A DNA stretch of 7,291 nt from contig JACPXS010000130.1 in the NCBI GenBank assembly GCA_016196415.1, forward strand, positions 1-7,291, given 5' to 3'. This document shows, piece by piece, positions 1 to 5,887 of the stretch. The DNA is from Candidatus Omnitrophota bacterium. GTDB lineage: Bacteria; Omnitrophota; Koll11; Aquiviventales; Aquiviventaceae. Below the pieces are notes generated by a model, which saw only the letters and a program-made list of their open reading frames with translations, had not been told where the DNA came from and made no database searches. The first letter of the stretch is position 1. Every line of letters begins with the position of its first letter. The position numbers and the translations under genes were made by a program.

Positions 1-1179
1 GGACTTCTCAATCTGCTCGATATGTTCACCGGGGGAGCGCTCTCCCACGCGACGATTTTCGCCCTGGGAATCATGCCGTACATCAGCGCCACGATCATCG
101 TGGAGACGCTGCTGGCGACCGCGATCCCTTCGCTCGAAAAGCTGCGCAAGGAGGGTATGGCCGGCTACCGGAAGCTCCACCAGTACTCGCGCTATGCCAC
201 GGTGCTGCTGGCGGTGATCAACTCGTTCATGTACGCGCTGCTGCTCGAGAAAGCCATCCCGGCGCAGTTCCACACCCAGATTGTCCTGTTTCCTGGGCTC
301 GGATTTCGCTTGCTCACCGTCTTGACCATGACGGGCGGTATGGCCCTCATCATGTGGCTGGCCGAGCAGATTACCGAGCACGGGATTGGCAACGGGATGA
401 GCCTGTTGATGACGGCGTCGATTGTCGGACGGATTCCGCTGGCGATCCGCGACCTGGGCGTCCAGCTTGGACCAAGCGGGATCAACCAATCGCCCTTGGC
501 CCCCTTGGTGTTCGGGTTCATGACGATGTTTTTCGTCGGCATCGTGATGGTCGTGATTTTTGTGGAGCAGGGGCAGCGGCGAATTCCGGTGCATTATGCG
601 CGTCGCGTCGTTGGCCGCAAGGTCTACGGCGGCCAGAGCACGTACCTGCCACTCAAGGTGAACAGCGGCGGGGTGTGGCCGATCATCTTTGCGGTTTCTC
701 TCCTGTACTTCCCGATCCAGATCGCGGGGTTCGTCCAGCAGCTCCATGGTCTGATGGACTGGTTCTCGAGGACGTCGATTGCGTTCAACCTGTGCTACGC
801 CATCCTGATTTTATTCTTCACCTACTTCAGCACCGCGTTGACCGCGCATCAGTTTTTGGAAGCGGCTGACCAGATGAAGAAGGTGGGCGCATTCATCCCG
901 GGCATCCGGCCAGGCCAGCCAACCGTCGACCACCTCGATGCCATCTTGACCCGGGTGACGTTTGTCGCGGCCATTTACCTGGTGGCGATCGCGATCCTAC
1001 CCGATATCATTATGGCCTGGATGAAAATCCCTCCGCGGGTTGCCGGGTTTTTCGGAGGGACGAGCTTGCTGATCGTTGTCGGGGTGACGCTGGATACCAT
1101 GAAGCAGATTGAATCGCACCTGCTCATGCGCCACTACGAAGGGTTTTTTAAATCCGGACGGGTGAAAGGCCGCCGGTAA
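1..1179 (+). CDS. secY: Protein translocase channel subunit SecY, 5'-truncated
   Basis: SecY forms the inner-membrane protein-conducting channel (with SecE/SecG) through which SecA or the ribosome drives export and membrane insertion. The frame is open from base 1: residues GLLNLLDMFTGGALS lead into the hallmark FALGIMPYISATII stretch, so the ATG at 22 is internal and not the start. By comparison with E. coli SecY, roughly the first 65-70 residues lie outside the window. The 392 visible residues contain a series of hydrophobic membrane segments, the ITEHGIGNGMSLL motif, the basic cytosolic loop EQGQRRIPVHYARR with GGQSTYLPLKVNSGGVWPIIFA, the FIPGIRPGQPT loop, and the usual C-terminal end GGTSLLIVVGVTLDTMKQIESHLLMRHYEGF followed by a basic tail. 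The last cytosolic loops, which contact SecA and the ribosome, appear intact. adk follows after 1 nt, as expected of a spc-type operon. Assignment is essentially certain. Confidence 0.98.
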   Translation, partial: GLLNLLDMFTGGALSHATIFALGIMPYISATIIVETLLATAIPSLEKLRKEGMAGYRKLHQYSRYATVLLAVINSFMYALLLEKAIPAQFHTQIVLFPGLGFRLLTVLTMTGGMALIMWLAEQITEHGIGNGMSLLMTASIVGRIPLAIRDLGVQLGPSGINQSPLAPLVFGFMTMFFVGIVMVVIFVEQGQRRIPVHYARRVVGRKVYGGQSTYLPLKVNSGGVWPIIFAVSLLYFPIQIAGFVQQLHGLMDWFSRTSIAFNLCYAILILFFTYFSTALTAHQFLEAADQMKKVGAFIPGIRPGQPTVDHLDAILTRVTFVAAIYLVAIAILPDIIMAWMKIPPRVAGFFGGTSLLIVVGVTLDTMKQIESHLLMRHYEGFFKSGRVKGRR

Positions 1180-1180
1180 C

Positions 1181-1873
1181 GTGCGCATTGTGCTCTTGGG
1201 CCCCCCCGGGGCCGGCAAAGGCTCTTTGGCATTGCTCTACAACGTGCGGCTGGGCGTCGCCCATCTGTCGACGGGAGCGATCTTCAGACAGGAGATCGCC
1301 CGACACAGCGCGTTGGGTCGGCGTGTGCAACAGCATGTGAGCGCGGGTCGCCTCGTCCCGGATGCGCTGGTCGTTAAGGTGATGGGGTCGCGCCTTGACG
1401 CGCGAACGCTGACGAAAGGGCTGGTGTTGGATGGCTTTCCACGAACCGTCGGACAAGCGGCGGGCTTGGATGGTGTGCTCCGAAAGAAACGAGCACCGCT
1501 TGACGGGGCGGTCTATCTGACGTCCCCAACGTCGTTGCTCATCAAACGTCTATCAGGTCGGCGCGTTTGCGAACGGTGCGGGACGAACTATCATCTCCGA
1601 ACGATGCGGCCCAAGCGTCCTGGGCGGTGTGATCGCTGCCGTGGCATGTTGACGGTTCGGAAGGATGACCAGCCAGCAACGATCAAGAAACGGCTGATGA
1701 TTGACCAGCGGGCCGCGGCATCGCTGCTGGCCTACTATAGACGTCGGGGCCTCCTGTACGAAGTGGACGGCGCAGGTCATATCGAGACGGTGTTTCGACG
1801 GACGATGCGGCTCTTCCAGCGGCTGGGGTGGGTCACGTGCGATGATCGAGCTCAAGACTGCACAAGAAATTGA
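1181..1873 (+). CDS. adk: Adenylate kinase, long zinc-LID form
   Basis: Cytosolic enzyme for ATP + AMP <-> 2 ADP. It starts at GTG, 1 nt after the secY stop; a weak AAAGG at 1165-1169 inside secY may serve as ribosome-binding site. The 230-residue protein has the P-loop GPPGAGKGS (residues 7-15, K13; the usual Thr after KG is Ser), the AMP-site Arg in STGAIFR (R36), LDGFPRT with R88, the LID with R123 and a four-cysteine zinc knuckle (C130, C133, C150, C153), and the closing residues R160, D162, D163 and R171. It is therefore the long-LID, zinc-binding type. Oddities: the Asp of the usual STGD AMP-binding motif is Ala (residue 33), and the C-terminus runs about 15 residues past the core, its last codons overlapping map by 32 nt. 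The family assignment is secure; whether the Asp-to-Ala change alters kinetics cannot be seen from sequence. Confidence 0.95.
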   Translation: MRIVLLGPPGAGKGSLALLYNVRLGVAHLSTGAIFRQEIARHSALGRRVQQHVSAGRLVPDALVVKVMGSRLDARTLTKGLVLDGFPRTVGQAAGLDGVLRKKRAPLDGAVYLTSPTSLLIKRLSGRRVCERCGTNYHLRTMRPKRPGRCDRCRGMLTVRKDDQPATIKKRLMIDQRAAASLLAYYRRRGLLYEVDGAGHIETVFRRTMRLFQRLGWVTCDDRAQDCTRN

Positions 1874-2639
1874 GCGCATGCGAAGGGCGGGACGCATTGT
1901 AGCAGGCCTACTGGATCACCTCGCGCGGATTGTGCGCGCAGGGATGAAGACGAAGGCCTTGGACCATGAAGCCCAGGCCTATCTTCGCGCAACGGGAGGC
2001 CAGCCGGCATTTCTCGGCTATCGAGGGTTCCCGGCGACGATCTGCGTGTCGATCAATGAAGAAGTCGTGCATGGCATTCCCGGTGAGCGGAAAATCGCGG
2101 AAGGCGATCTGGTCAGCATCGACGCGGGCGCGATCGTTGAGGGGCTCTATGCTGATGCCGCAACGACGCTCGCGGTTGGCCCCATCTCCAGCGCGGCGCG
2201 ACGCTTGATCGAAAGCACCCAGCGCGCATTGGAGGAAGGCATTGCCCAAGCCGTCGTTGGGAACCGGCTGTCCGACATCTCTCACGCCATCCAGCACGTT
2301 GTGGAGCAGGATGGGTTCGGCGTCGTGAGGGATTTTGTGGGCCATGGCATCGGTCGGGCGCTGCACGAGGATCCACCCATCCCCAACTTCGGGCCGCCGC
2401 ACATGGGACCCCGACTCAAGGCCGGCATGGTACTGGCCATTGAGCCGATGGTCACGCTGGGCCGATATGATGTGCAGATGCTGGATGACGGGTGGACGGC
2501 GGTCACGAAAGATCATTCGCTGGCCGCGCACTTTGAGCACACCGTGGCGGTCACCGAAGAGGGGCCTGATGTCTTAACCACCCAGCGTCCTCTCGAATTC
2601 GGGTCCAGCCATTCGCAGGAATGCCAAAAGAAGACCTGA
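1842..2639 (+). CDS. map: Methionine aminopeptidase, type I
   Basis: Removes the initiator Met from nascent proteins with small second residues, using a dinuclear metal site (pita-bread fold). The start at ATG 1842 is chosen because [20 protein letters not shown] matches the conserved start of bacterial type I enzymes; a longer open frame back to 1701 lies inside adk and is not family-like. In 265 residues the ligands are all present: H77 (VVHGIP), D94 (SIDAGA), D105 (YADAATT), H168 (FVGHGIG), E201 (AIEPM) and E232 (FEHTVAV). There is no N-terminal SH3-binding extension. The last ~20 residues (after EEGPDVLTT) go beyond the conserved core, and the gene overlaps infA by 19 nt. It overlaps the end of adk by 32 nt with no strong Shine-Dalgarno, so its translation probably depends on adk translation. 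Assignment is secure. Confidence 0.97.
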   Translation: MIELKTAQEIERMRRAGRIVAGLLDHLARIVRAGMKTKALDHEAQAYLRATGGQPAFLGYRGFPATICVSINEEVVHGIPGERKIAEGDLVSIDAGAIVEGLYADAATTLAVGPISSAARRLIESTQRALEEGIAQAVVGNRLSDISHAIQHVVEQDGFGVVRDFVGHGIGRALHEDPPIPNFGPPHMGPRLKAGMVLAIEPMVTLGRYDVQMLDDGWTAVTKDHSLAAHFEHTVAVTEEGPDVLTTQRPLEFGSSHSQECQKKT

Positions 2640-2836
2640 TTGAGGTGGAAGGAACCGTCGTTGAGGCATTGCCGAATACCATGTTCCATGTTGAGATTCA
2701 GGAGGGCCATGGCGTCGTGGCTCATTTGGGAGGCAAGCTGCGCAAGCACTACATCCGCATCCTCCCCGGGGACCGGGTGAAGCTTGAACTATCACCGTAC
2801 GATTTAACGCGAGGACGGATTACGTTCCGTTTTTGA
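2621..2836 (+). CDS. infA: Translation initiation factor IF-1
   Basis: IF-1 is a small OB-fold protein that binds the 30S A site during initiation and helps IF-2 and IF-3 select the start codon. The 71-residue product has the typical start [13 protein letters not shown], then [11 protein letters not shown], the [29 protein letters not shown] core, and ends at FRF; length matches the family (E. coli 72). The ATG lies within the last codons of map (19-nt overlap). An AGGA at 2617-2620 abuts the ATG, too close to be a normal Shine-Dalgarno, so coupling to map translation is likely. rpmJ begins 1 nt after its stop. Confidence 0.97.
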   Translation: MPKEDLIEVEGTVVEALPNTMFHVEIQEGHGVVAHLGGKLRKHYIRILPGDRVKLELSPYDLTRGRITFRF

Positions 2837-2837
2837 G

Positions 2838-2951
2838 ATGAAAGTCAGGGCATCGGTCAAACGGATTTGCAGTAAGTGCAAGATCATTCGGCGACACCGG
2901 GTTGTTCGGGTGATCTGCTCCAATCCCAAGCACAAACAACGACAAGGATAA
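2838..2951 (+). CDS. rpmJ: Large ribosomal subunit protein L36 (bL36), zinc form
   Basis: bL36 is the smallest 50S protein, a zinc ribbon sitting near 23S rRNA helices. Translating from the ATG at 2838 gives 37 residues starting [11 protein letters not shown] and ending KHKQRQG before TAA at 2949-2951. The zinc ligands C11, C14, C27 and H32 are all present, so this is the C+ paralogue type. It starts one base after the infA stop (TGAGATG), with no separate ribosome-binding site visible, consistent with translational coupling. The infA-rpmJ-rpsM order is the common bacterial one. The identification rests on the near-full-length family match. Confidence 0.97.
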   Translation: MKVRASVKRICSKCKIIRRHRVVRVICSNPKHKQRQG

Positions 2952-2956
2952 CGGAA

Positions 2957-3028
2957 GTGGCGAGTGACCAGTGTCGAGTGTTGAGCAAGACCGGTTGTGC
3001 TCGCCACTCGCCACTCGCCACTCGCCAC
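2957..3028 (+). repeat. 72-nt heptad-built hairpin between rpmJ and rpsM
   Basis: The left arm (2957-2987) and right arm (2998-3028) are each 31 nt and flank a 10-nt loop containing ACCGGT. The arms pair at 26 of 31 positions plus one G-U. The right arm is four exact tandem copies of the heptad TCGCCAC preceded by TGC; the left arm is four degenerate copies of the complementary heptad (GTGGCGA type) followed by GCA. The element nearly fills the 89-nt rpmJ-rpsM gap. There is no T-run after it, so it is not a typical intrinsic terminator. Tandem heptanucleotide repeats are known in some bacterial genomes (for example the STRR families of cyanobacteria); whether this belongs to a described family cannot be judged here. 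Confidence 0.85.
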
Positions 3029-3030
3029 TA

Positions 3031-3037
3031 GCGAGGA
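3031..3037 (+). promoter_or_regulatory. rpsM ribosome-binding site, possibly sequestered
   Basis: GCGAGGA ends 3 nt before the rpsM ATG at 3041; GAGGA is the Shine-Dalgarno core, rather close to the start. Its first five bases (GCGAG, 3031-3035) are complementary to CTCGC, which occurs four times in the right arm of the adjacent hairpin (3000-3004, 3007-3011, 3014-3018, 3021-3025). Local pairing could therefore compete with ribosome binding whenever the right arm is free. The complementarity is visible; the regulatory effect is inference. Confidence 0.55.
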
Positions 3038-3040
3038 CCC

Positions 3041-3439
3041 ATGCCGCGAATCGTCGGAGTCGATATCCCCAAAGAGAAGCGAACGGAAATTGCGCTGACG
3101 TACATTTTTGGCATCGGACGACCGGCCGTGCGCAAGATCCTCCAGGCCACCCGGATCGACAAGGATAAGCGGGCGAAAGATCTGACGGATGAAGAGGTCG
3201 GCCGCTTGACCCAAGCGGTGCAGGCCTCCTACAAGGTCGAGGGGGATCTACGCCGTGACATCGCGGCGAATATCAAACGGTTGATTGACATTGGAGCCTA
3301 CCGAGGGCTGCGGCACAAGAAAGGGCTTCCGGTGCGGGGGCAGCGCACGCGGACCAACGCGCGGTCACGGAAAGGTCCGCGGCCCCGCGTGGGGGTTCGC
3401 AAACGAACCAAAGTCATGGCGGGGCCCTCAAGATTCTGA
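3041..3439 (+). CDS. rpsM: Small ribosomal subunit protein S13 (uS13)
   Basis: S13 lies in the 30S head, contacts S19 and the P-site tRNA, and forms inter-subunit bridges with the 50S central protuberance. The 132-residue product begins [14 protein letters not shown], has the helix-two-turn-helix region with [13 protein letters not shown] (residues 22-34), then the [23 protein letters not shown] segment (70-92) and the RNA-binding tail [21 protein letters not shown]. The tail continues about 15 residues beyond the E. coli-type ending with extra basic residues (VRKRTK). The start is fixed by family alignment and by GAGGA just upstream. It is the first gene of the alpha-type block; in E. coli the S4 repressor target sits around this start, and here that position is taken by a heptad hairpin. 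Confidence 0.97.
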   Translation: MPRIVGVDIPKEKRTEIALTYIFGIGRPAVRKILQATRIDKDKRAKDLTDEEVGRLTQAVQASYKVEGDLRRDIAANIKRLIDIGAYRGLRHKKGLPVRGQRTRTNARSRKGPRPRVGVRKRTKVMAGPSRF

Positions 3440-3451
3440 TGAACGCGTCAC

Positions 3452-3458
3452 AAAGGAG
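3452..3458 (+). promoter_or_regulatory. Strong Shine-Dalgarno fixing the extended rpsK start
   Basis: AAAGGAG lies 10 nt upstream of the ATG at 3469. It is the best ribosome-binding site in the block apart from the rpoA site, and it supports translation of rpsK from 3469 including the long N-terminal extension. In-frame GTG codons further down (within the extension) have no comparable upstream site. Confidence 0.75.
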
Positions 3459-3468
3459 AAGAGCGTGA

Positions 3469-4119
3469 ATGGGTACTGAGGAAGAGCAGAAATCGCACGA
3501 GCGCAAAAAAAGCGAGGCCTCGCCCGGCCAGGGGGGGCCTGGGGGGCGGACTCCTGTCCCGCACCGAGTGCCTCACTCGGCTCGAAGTGAGCAACCCGCG
3601 CGCGTGGCTTCGCCAAGCGAAGCCACGGGGGGAGTCGAAGGGTCGAGCGCGCCTCCAACCTCGTCATCGGGAGCCACCCAACCAAGCGAATCCGCAGCTA
3701 CACCCACAAGCAAAGAGGCCGGCAAACCTGCGGACAAACCCGCTTCCCGACCGCGCGGAAAAAAGAAGCTCCAGACCACGCAGGGCATTGCGCATATCTT
3801 TGCGACCTTTAATAACACCATTATCACCATTACGGATCGAGCCGGGAACGCGGTGTGCTGGAGCACGGCGGGATCGAGCGGGTATCACGGGTCACGCAAG
3901 TCCACCCCATACGCGGCCCAGGTGGCGGCGATGAATGCCGCGAAGAAAGCGTTGGAGCTTGGCTTGAAGGAAGTCGAGGTGTTTGTCAAAGGTCCTGGGC
4001 AGGGGCGGGAATCGGCGATTCGTTCGCTCTCGCAGGCGGGGCTGACGATTACCGCCATTAAAGACGTGACCCCGATTCCGCATAACGGCTGCCGTCCACC
4101 CAAGCGGAGAAGAGTATGA
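3469..4119 (+). CDS. rpsK: Small ribosomal subunit protein S11 (uS11) with long N-terminal extension
   Basis: S11 is a platform protein of the 30S subunit that contacts 16S rRNA near the mRNA exit path. The canonical part is residues ~98-216: [18 protein letters not shown], then [27 protein letters not shown], and the invariant C-terminal block [17 protein letters not shown]. The protein is 216 residues against about 129 in E. coli, owing to an N-terminal extension of about 87 residues rich in Ser, Pro, Ala, Gly, Glu and Lys, expected to be disordered. The start is supported by AAAGGAG 10 nt upstream and by the frame staying open; no methionine occurs between it and the core. The DNA of the extension holds several perfect palindromes (3549-3636), so the extension may have grown by in-frame insertion. 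Its final ATGA (4116-4119) opens a short frame leading to rpsD. Confidence 0.95.
   Translation: MGTEEEQKSHERKKSEASPGQGGPGGRTPVPHRVPHSARSEQPARVASPSEATGGVEGSSAPPTSSSGATQPSESAATPTSKEAGKPADKPASRPRGKKKLQTTQGIAHIFATFNNTIITITDRAGNAVCWSTAGSSGYHGSRKSTPYAAQVAAMNAAKKALELGLKEVEVFVKGPGQGRESAIRSLSQAGLTITAIKDVTPIPHNGCRPPKRRRV
3549..3636 (+). repeat. Cluster of perfect palindromes inside the rpsK extension
   Basis: Within 88 nt there are three nested or adjacent inverted repeats. The strongest is an 11-bp perfect stem with a CAA loop (3603-3613 / 3617-3627, arm CGTGGCTTCGC). Next is a 7-bp perfect stem with a CCT loop (3564-3570 / 3574-3580, arm CCGAGTG). An outer 6-bp pair GACTCC / GGAGTC (3549-3554 / 3631-3636) encloses both. 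The region is read in frame as residues ~28-56 of S11. Known precedents for palindromic elements inserted in frame into protein genes are the Rickettsia palindromic elements; no relation in sequence is claimed. Confidence 0.7.
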
Positions 4120-4223
4120 GTGAATCGAGGACTTGGCTCGTGGCTGGGGGCTCGAGCCCTGGGGCAACTGATCGCCCAAAGGCCAGAACCCAGAACCCGG
4201 AGCCAACGAGGACGTTGCGCTGA
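4116..4223 (+). other. Short open frame bridging the rpsK stop and the rpsD start
   Basis: An ATG at 4116 overlaps the rpsK stop (ATGA) and opens a 35-codon frame (begins [12 protein letters not shown], ends PTRTLR) whose TGA at 4221-4223 overlaps the rpsD ATG (TGATG). Ribosomes finishing rpsK could in principle reinitiate here and be delivered to rpsD, passing through the heptad hairpin. There is no ribosome-binding site of its own beyond the rpsK end, and the peptide resembles nothing I recognise. It may be a chance open frame through the repeat; I do not call it a gene. Confidence 0.25.
4135..4204 (+). repeat. 70-nt heptad-built hairpin between rpsK and rpsD
   Basis: The left arm 4135-4165 and right arm 4174-4204 are 31 nt each around the 8-nt loop AACTGATC. 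They pair at 21 of 31 positions, extended by TT/AA (4133-4134 with 4205-4206). The left arm reads as four heptads of GGCTNGN type plus GGC. The reverse complement of the right arm reads as four heptads of GGTTCTG type (two exact copies) plus GGC. The plan of four heptads plus three bases per arm matches the 2957-3028 element although the heptad sequence differs. The left arm also holds the palindrome GGCTCGAGCC (4149-4158). There is no T-run, so it is not a classical terminator. Confidence 0.7.
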
Positions 4224-4852
4224 TGGGACGCTATCTCGGCCCCTCGTGCCGGTTGTGCCGACGGGAAGGCATGAAGCTGTTCTTGAAGGGTACGAAATGT
4301 ACCACCCCGAAGTGCCCAGTGGACAAGCGCGCCTTTCCCCCAGGACAGCACGGACAGATCCGGGTCAAGCTGTCCGACTACGGAATTCAGCTGCGCGAGA
4401 AGCAAAAAGTGAAGCGCATGTACGGGCTCCTGGAGCGCCAATTCCAGCGCTATTTTGGCATTGCCCAAAAGGCCAAGGGGGTCACCGGGCAGATGCTCTT
4501 GGAGATGCTGGAGCGCCGGTTGGACAACGCGTTGTACCGGATGGGATTCGCTACCTCTCGTCGCGAGGGCCGGCTGTTGGTCCGACACCGGAGCGTGACC
4601 GTCAATGGGCGGCTGGTCGATATCCCGTCGTACCTCGTCAAGGTGGGTGACGTGGTGCAGATCGCCGGGAACCGGAAAGGCCAACGGGCTCGGATCAAGG
4701 ACAATTTGGAACGGACGAAAGATCGTCAGCTCCCCGCATGGATTCAAACCGATCCGGACCAGATGAAGGGCATCGTCATCCGGGCGCCTCAAAAAGTTGA
4801 CATTGGTTTGCCCATTCAAGAGCAACTCATCGTCGAGTTGTATTCCAAGTAA
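4223..4852 (+). CDS. rpsD: Small ribosomal subunit protein S4 (uS4), zinc form
   Basis: S4 is a primary 16S rRNA-binding protein that nucleates assembly of the 30S body; in E. coli it also represses the alpha operon. The 209-residue product begins MGRYLGPSCRLCRREG, with four cysteines (C9, C12, C26, C31) arranged as a zinc knuckle, so this is the C+ type rather than the E. coli type. The S4 RNA-binding domain covers roughly residues 98-160 (ERRLDNALYRMGFATSRREG ... VTVNGRLVDIPSYLVKVGD), and the protein ends in LPIQEQLIVELYSK. The start at 4223 follows the family. GAGG at 4208-4211 is 11 nt upstream and is the only visible ribosome-binding site; the heptad hairpin ends just before it. rpoA follows after 12 nt. 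Confidence 0.97.
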   Translation: MGRYLGPSCRLCRREGMKLFLKGTKCTTPKCPVDKRAFPPGQHGQIRVKLSDYGIQLREKQKVKRMYGLLERQFQRYFGIAQKAKGVTGQMLLEMLERRLDNALYRMGFATSRREGRLLVRHRSVTVNGRLVDIPSYLVKVGDVVQIAGNRKGQRARIKDNLERTKDRQLPAWIQTDPDQMKGIVIRAPQKVDIGLPIQEQLIVELYSK

Positions 4853-4853
4853 C

Positions 4854-4858
4854 GGAGG
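4854..4858 (+). promoter_or_regulatory. Shine-Dalgarno of rpoA
   Basis: GGAGG sits 6 nt before the rpoA ATG at 4865, in the 12-nt gap after rpsD. It is a near-ideal site and supports the chosen start; the strength fits the high demand for the alpha subunit. Confidence 0.8.
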
Positions 4859-4864
4859 GACGCA

Positions 4865-5860
4865 ATGGGAACGCTCTGGCGCGATTTTGCAACTCCAAAA
4901 AAGTTGACGTGCGACGAGGAGAGTTTGAGCGATACGTACGGCAAATTTATCGCCGAACCATTTGAACGAGGTTATGGGATGACGATCGGCAATAGCTTGC
5001 GCCGCGTCTTGCTGTCCTCCATTGAAGGGGCCGCCGTCACCTCTATGAAAGTTGACGGAGTGCTGCACGAGTTCAGTGCGATTCCCGGCGTGCTGGAAGA
5101 TGTCATGCAGATCGTCTTGAATGTGAAACAGCTGGTGTTGCGCGCGCATTCCCGCCAGCCGAAAGTGCTGGTCATCGAGAAAGATAAAAAGGGGCCGGTG
5201 ATGGCGGCTGACCTGGAGGGGGATGATACCGTGGAAATCGTCAATCCGGACCTGCAGCTCTGCACCCTCACGAAGGCCGGGAAATTGCGACTGGAGTTAG
5301 AAGTCAGCCGAGGCCTGGGCTATGTGCCGGCAGAGAAGAACAAAAAAGAAGGGCAGGCCATCGGCGTCATCCCGGTCGATGCCCTCTTCTCACCCGTCAA
5401 GCGGGTGAACTTTGCGGTCGAGGATACCCGGGTCGGGCAAGTCACCGATTACGACCGGCTGACTCTGGAGATTTGGACCAATGGCGCCATGACGCCGAAA
5501 GACGCGTTGCTGTACGCCTCCAACATCCTCCAACGCCACCTGGATCTCTTTGTCAACTACGGCAGCCTGCCGGAAGAGCCGGAGGACGAAGCGCCGGTGG
5601 CCATGAGCGAAGAGCTCCAGGAAAAACTCAAAACCCCCATCTCCGAGTTGGAACTTTCGGTTCGATCGGCGAACTGCCTGCGAGAGGCCAAGATCCTCAC
5701 GATCGGCGATCTGGTGCAGAAGACGCCTCAAGAGCTGCTCAAGTACCGCAACTTTGGGAAAAAATCGCTCGCGGAAATCGACGAGCTCTTGCATGGTATG
5801 GGGCTTTCGCTTGGAATAGCCCTGGGAGCGGAGGCCTCGCAGCCGTCCGATTTATCGTAG
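4865..5860 (+). CDS. rpoA: DNA-directed RNA polymerase subunit alpha
   Basis: The alpha subunit dimerises to nucleate RNA polymerase assembly (N-terminal domain) and contacts UP-element DNA and activators (C-terminal domain). In 331 residues the N-terminal domain shows the signature [28 protein letters not shown] (residues 25-52, with R46 equivalent to E. coli R45), [24 protein letters not shown], and GYVPAEKNK. The linker (about 235-250) is acidic ([17 protein letters not shown]). The C-terminal domain retains the DNA-contact residues equivalent to E. coli R265, N268, C269, G296, K298, S299 and E302 (here R267, N270, C271, G298, K300, S301, E304), so UP-element recognition should be preserved. 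The tail after LSLGIAL extends a few residues ([11 protein letters not shown]). The start fits the family and a strong GGAGG upstream. rplQ follows after 27 nt. Confidence 0.98.
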   Translation: MGTLWRDFATPKKLTCDEESLSDTYGKFIAEPFERGYGMTIGNSLRRVLLSSIEGAAVTSMKVDGVLHEFSAIPGVLEDVMQIVLNVKQLVLRAHSRQPKVLVIEKDKKGPVMAADLEGDDTVEIVNPDLQLCTLTKAGKLRLELEVSRGLGYVPAEKNKKEGQAIGVIPVDALFSPVKRVNFAVEDTRVGQVTDYDRLTLEIWTNGAMTPKDALLYASNILQRHLDLFVNYGSLPEEPEDEAPVAMSEELQEKLKTPISELELSVRSANCLREAKILTIGDLVQKTPQELLKYRNFGKKSLAEIDELLHGMGLSLGIALGAEASQPSDLS

Positions 5861-5887
5861 GCCGACAACCCGGACAGAGCCGCGACC

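Noticed and set aside
22..24. ATG at 22 as the secY start
   Set aside because: Conserved SecY residues continue upstream to base 1, so the gene is cut by the window edge.
354..869. A 171-codon plus-strand open frame in another frame of secY
   Set aside because: It is Arg/Asp/Gly-rich and inside the conserved SecY sequence; no sign of a real gene.
1701..1841. Upstream extension of map to an ATG at 1701
   Set aside because: The extra 47 residues overlap adk and do not resemble any Map N-terminus, while [11 protein letters not shown] at 1842 does.
1908..2540. A 210-codon minus-strand open frame opposite map
   Set aside because: It is a shadow of the map codon pattern; map has all metal ligands and the antisense product resembles nothing.
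2998..3028. The TCGCCAC repeats as a CRISPR array
   Set aside because: Units are 7 nt, directly tandem, without spacers and without cas genes nearby.
2957..3028. The hairpin as an intrinsic terminator between rpmJ and rpsM
   Set aside because: No T-run follows the stem; the next bases are the rpsM ribosome-binding site and start codon.
3565..3607. Internal in-frame GTG codons as the true rpsK start
   Set aside because: They lack a Shine-Dalgarno, would still leave a long extension, and the ATG at 3469 has a strong well-placed site.
4058..5149. A 363-codon open frame on the minus strand opposite rpsD and the start of rpoA
   Set aside because: It is antisense to two unambiguous genes, has no recognisable domain, and long antisense frames are expected in GC-rich coding DNA.
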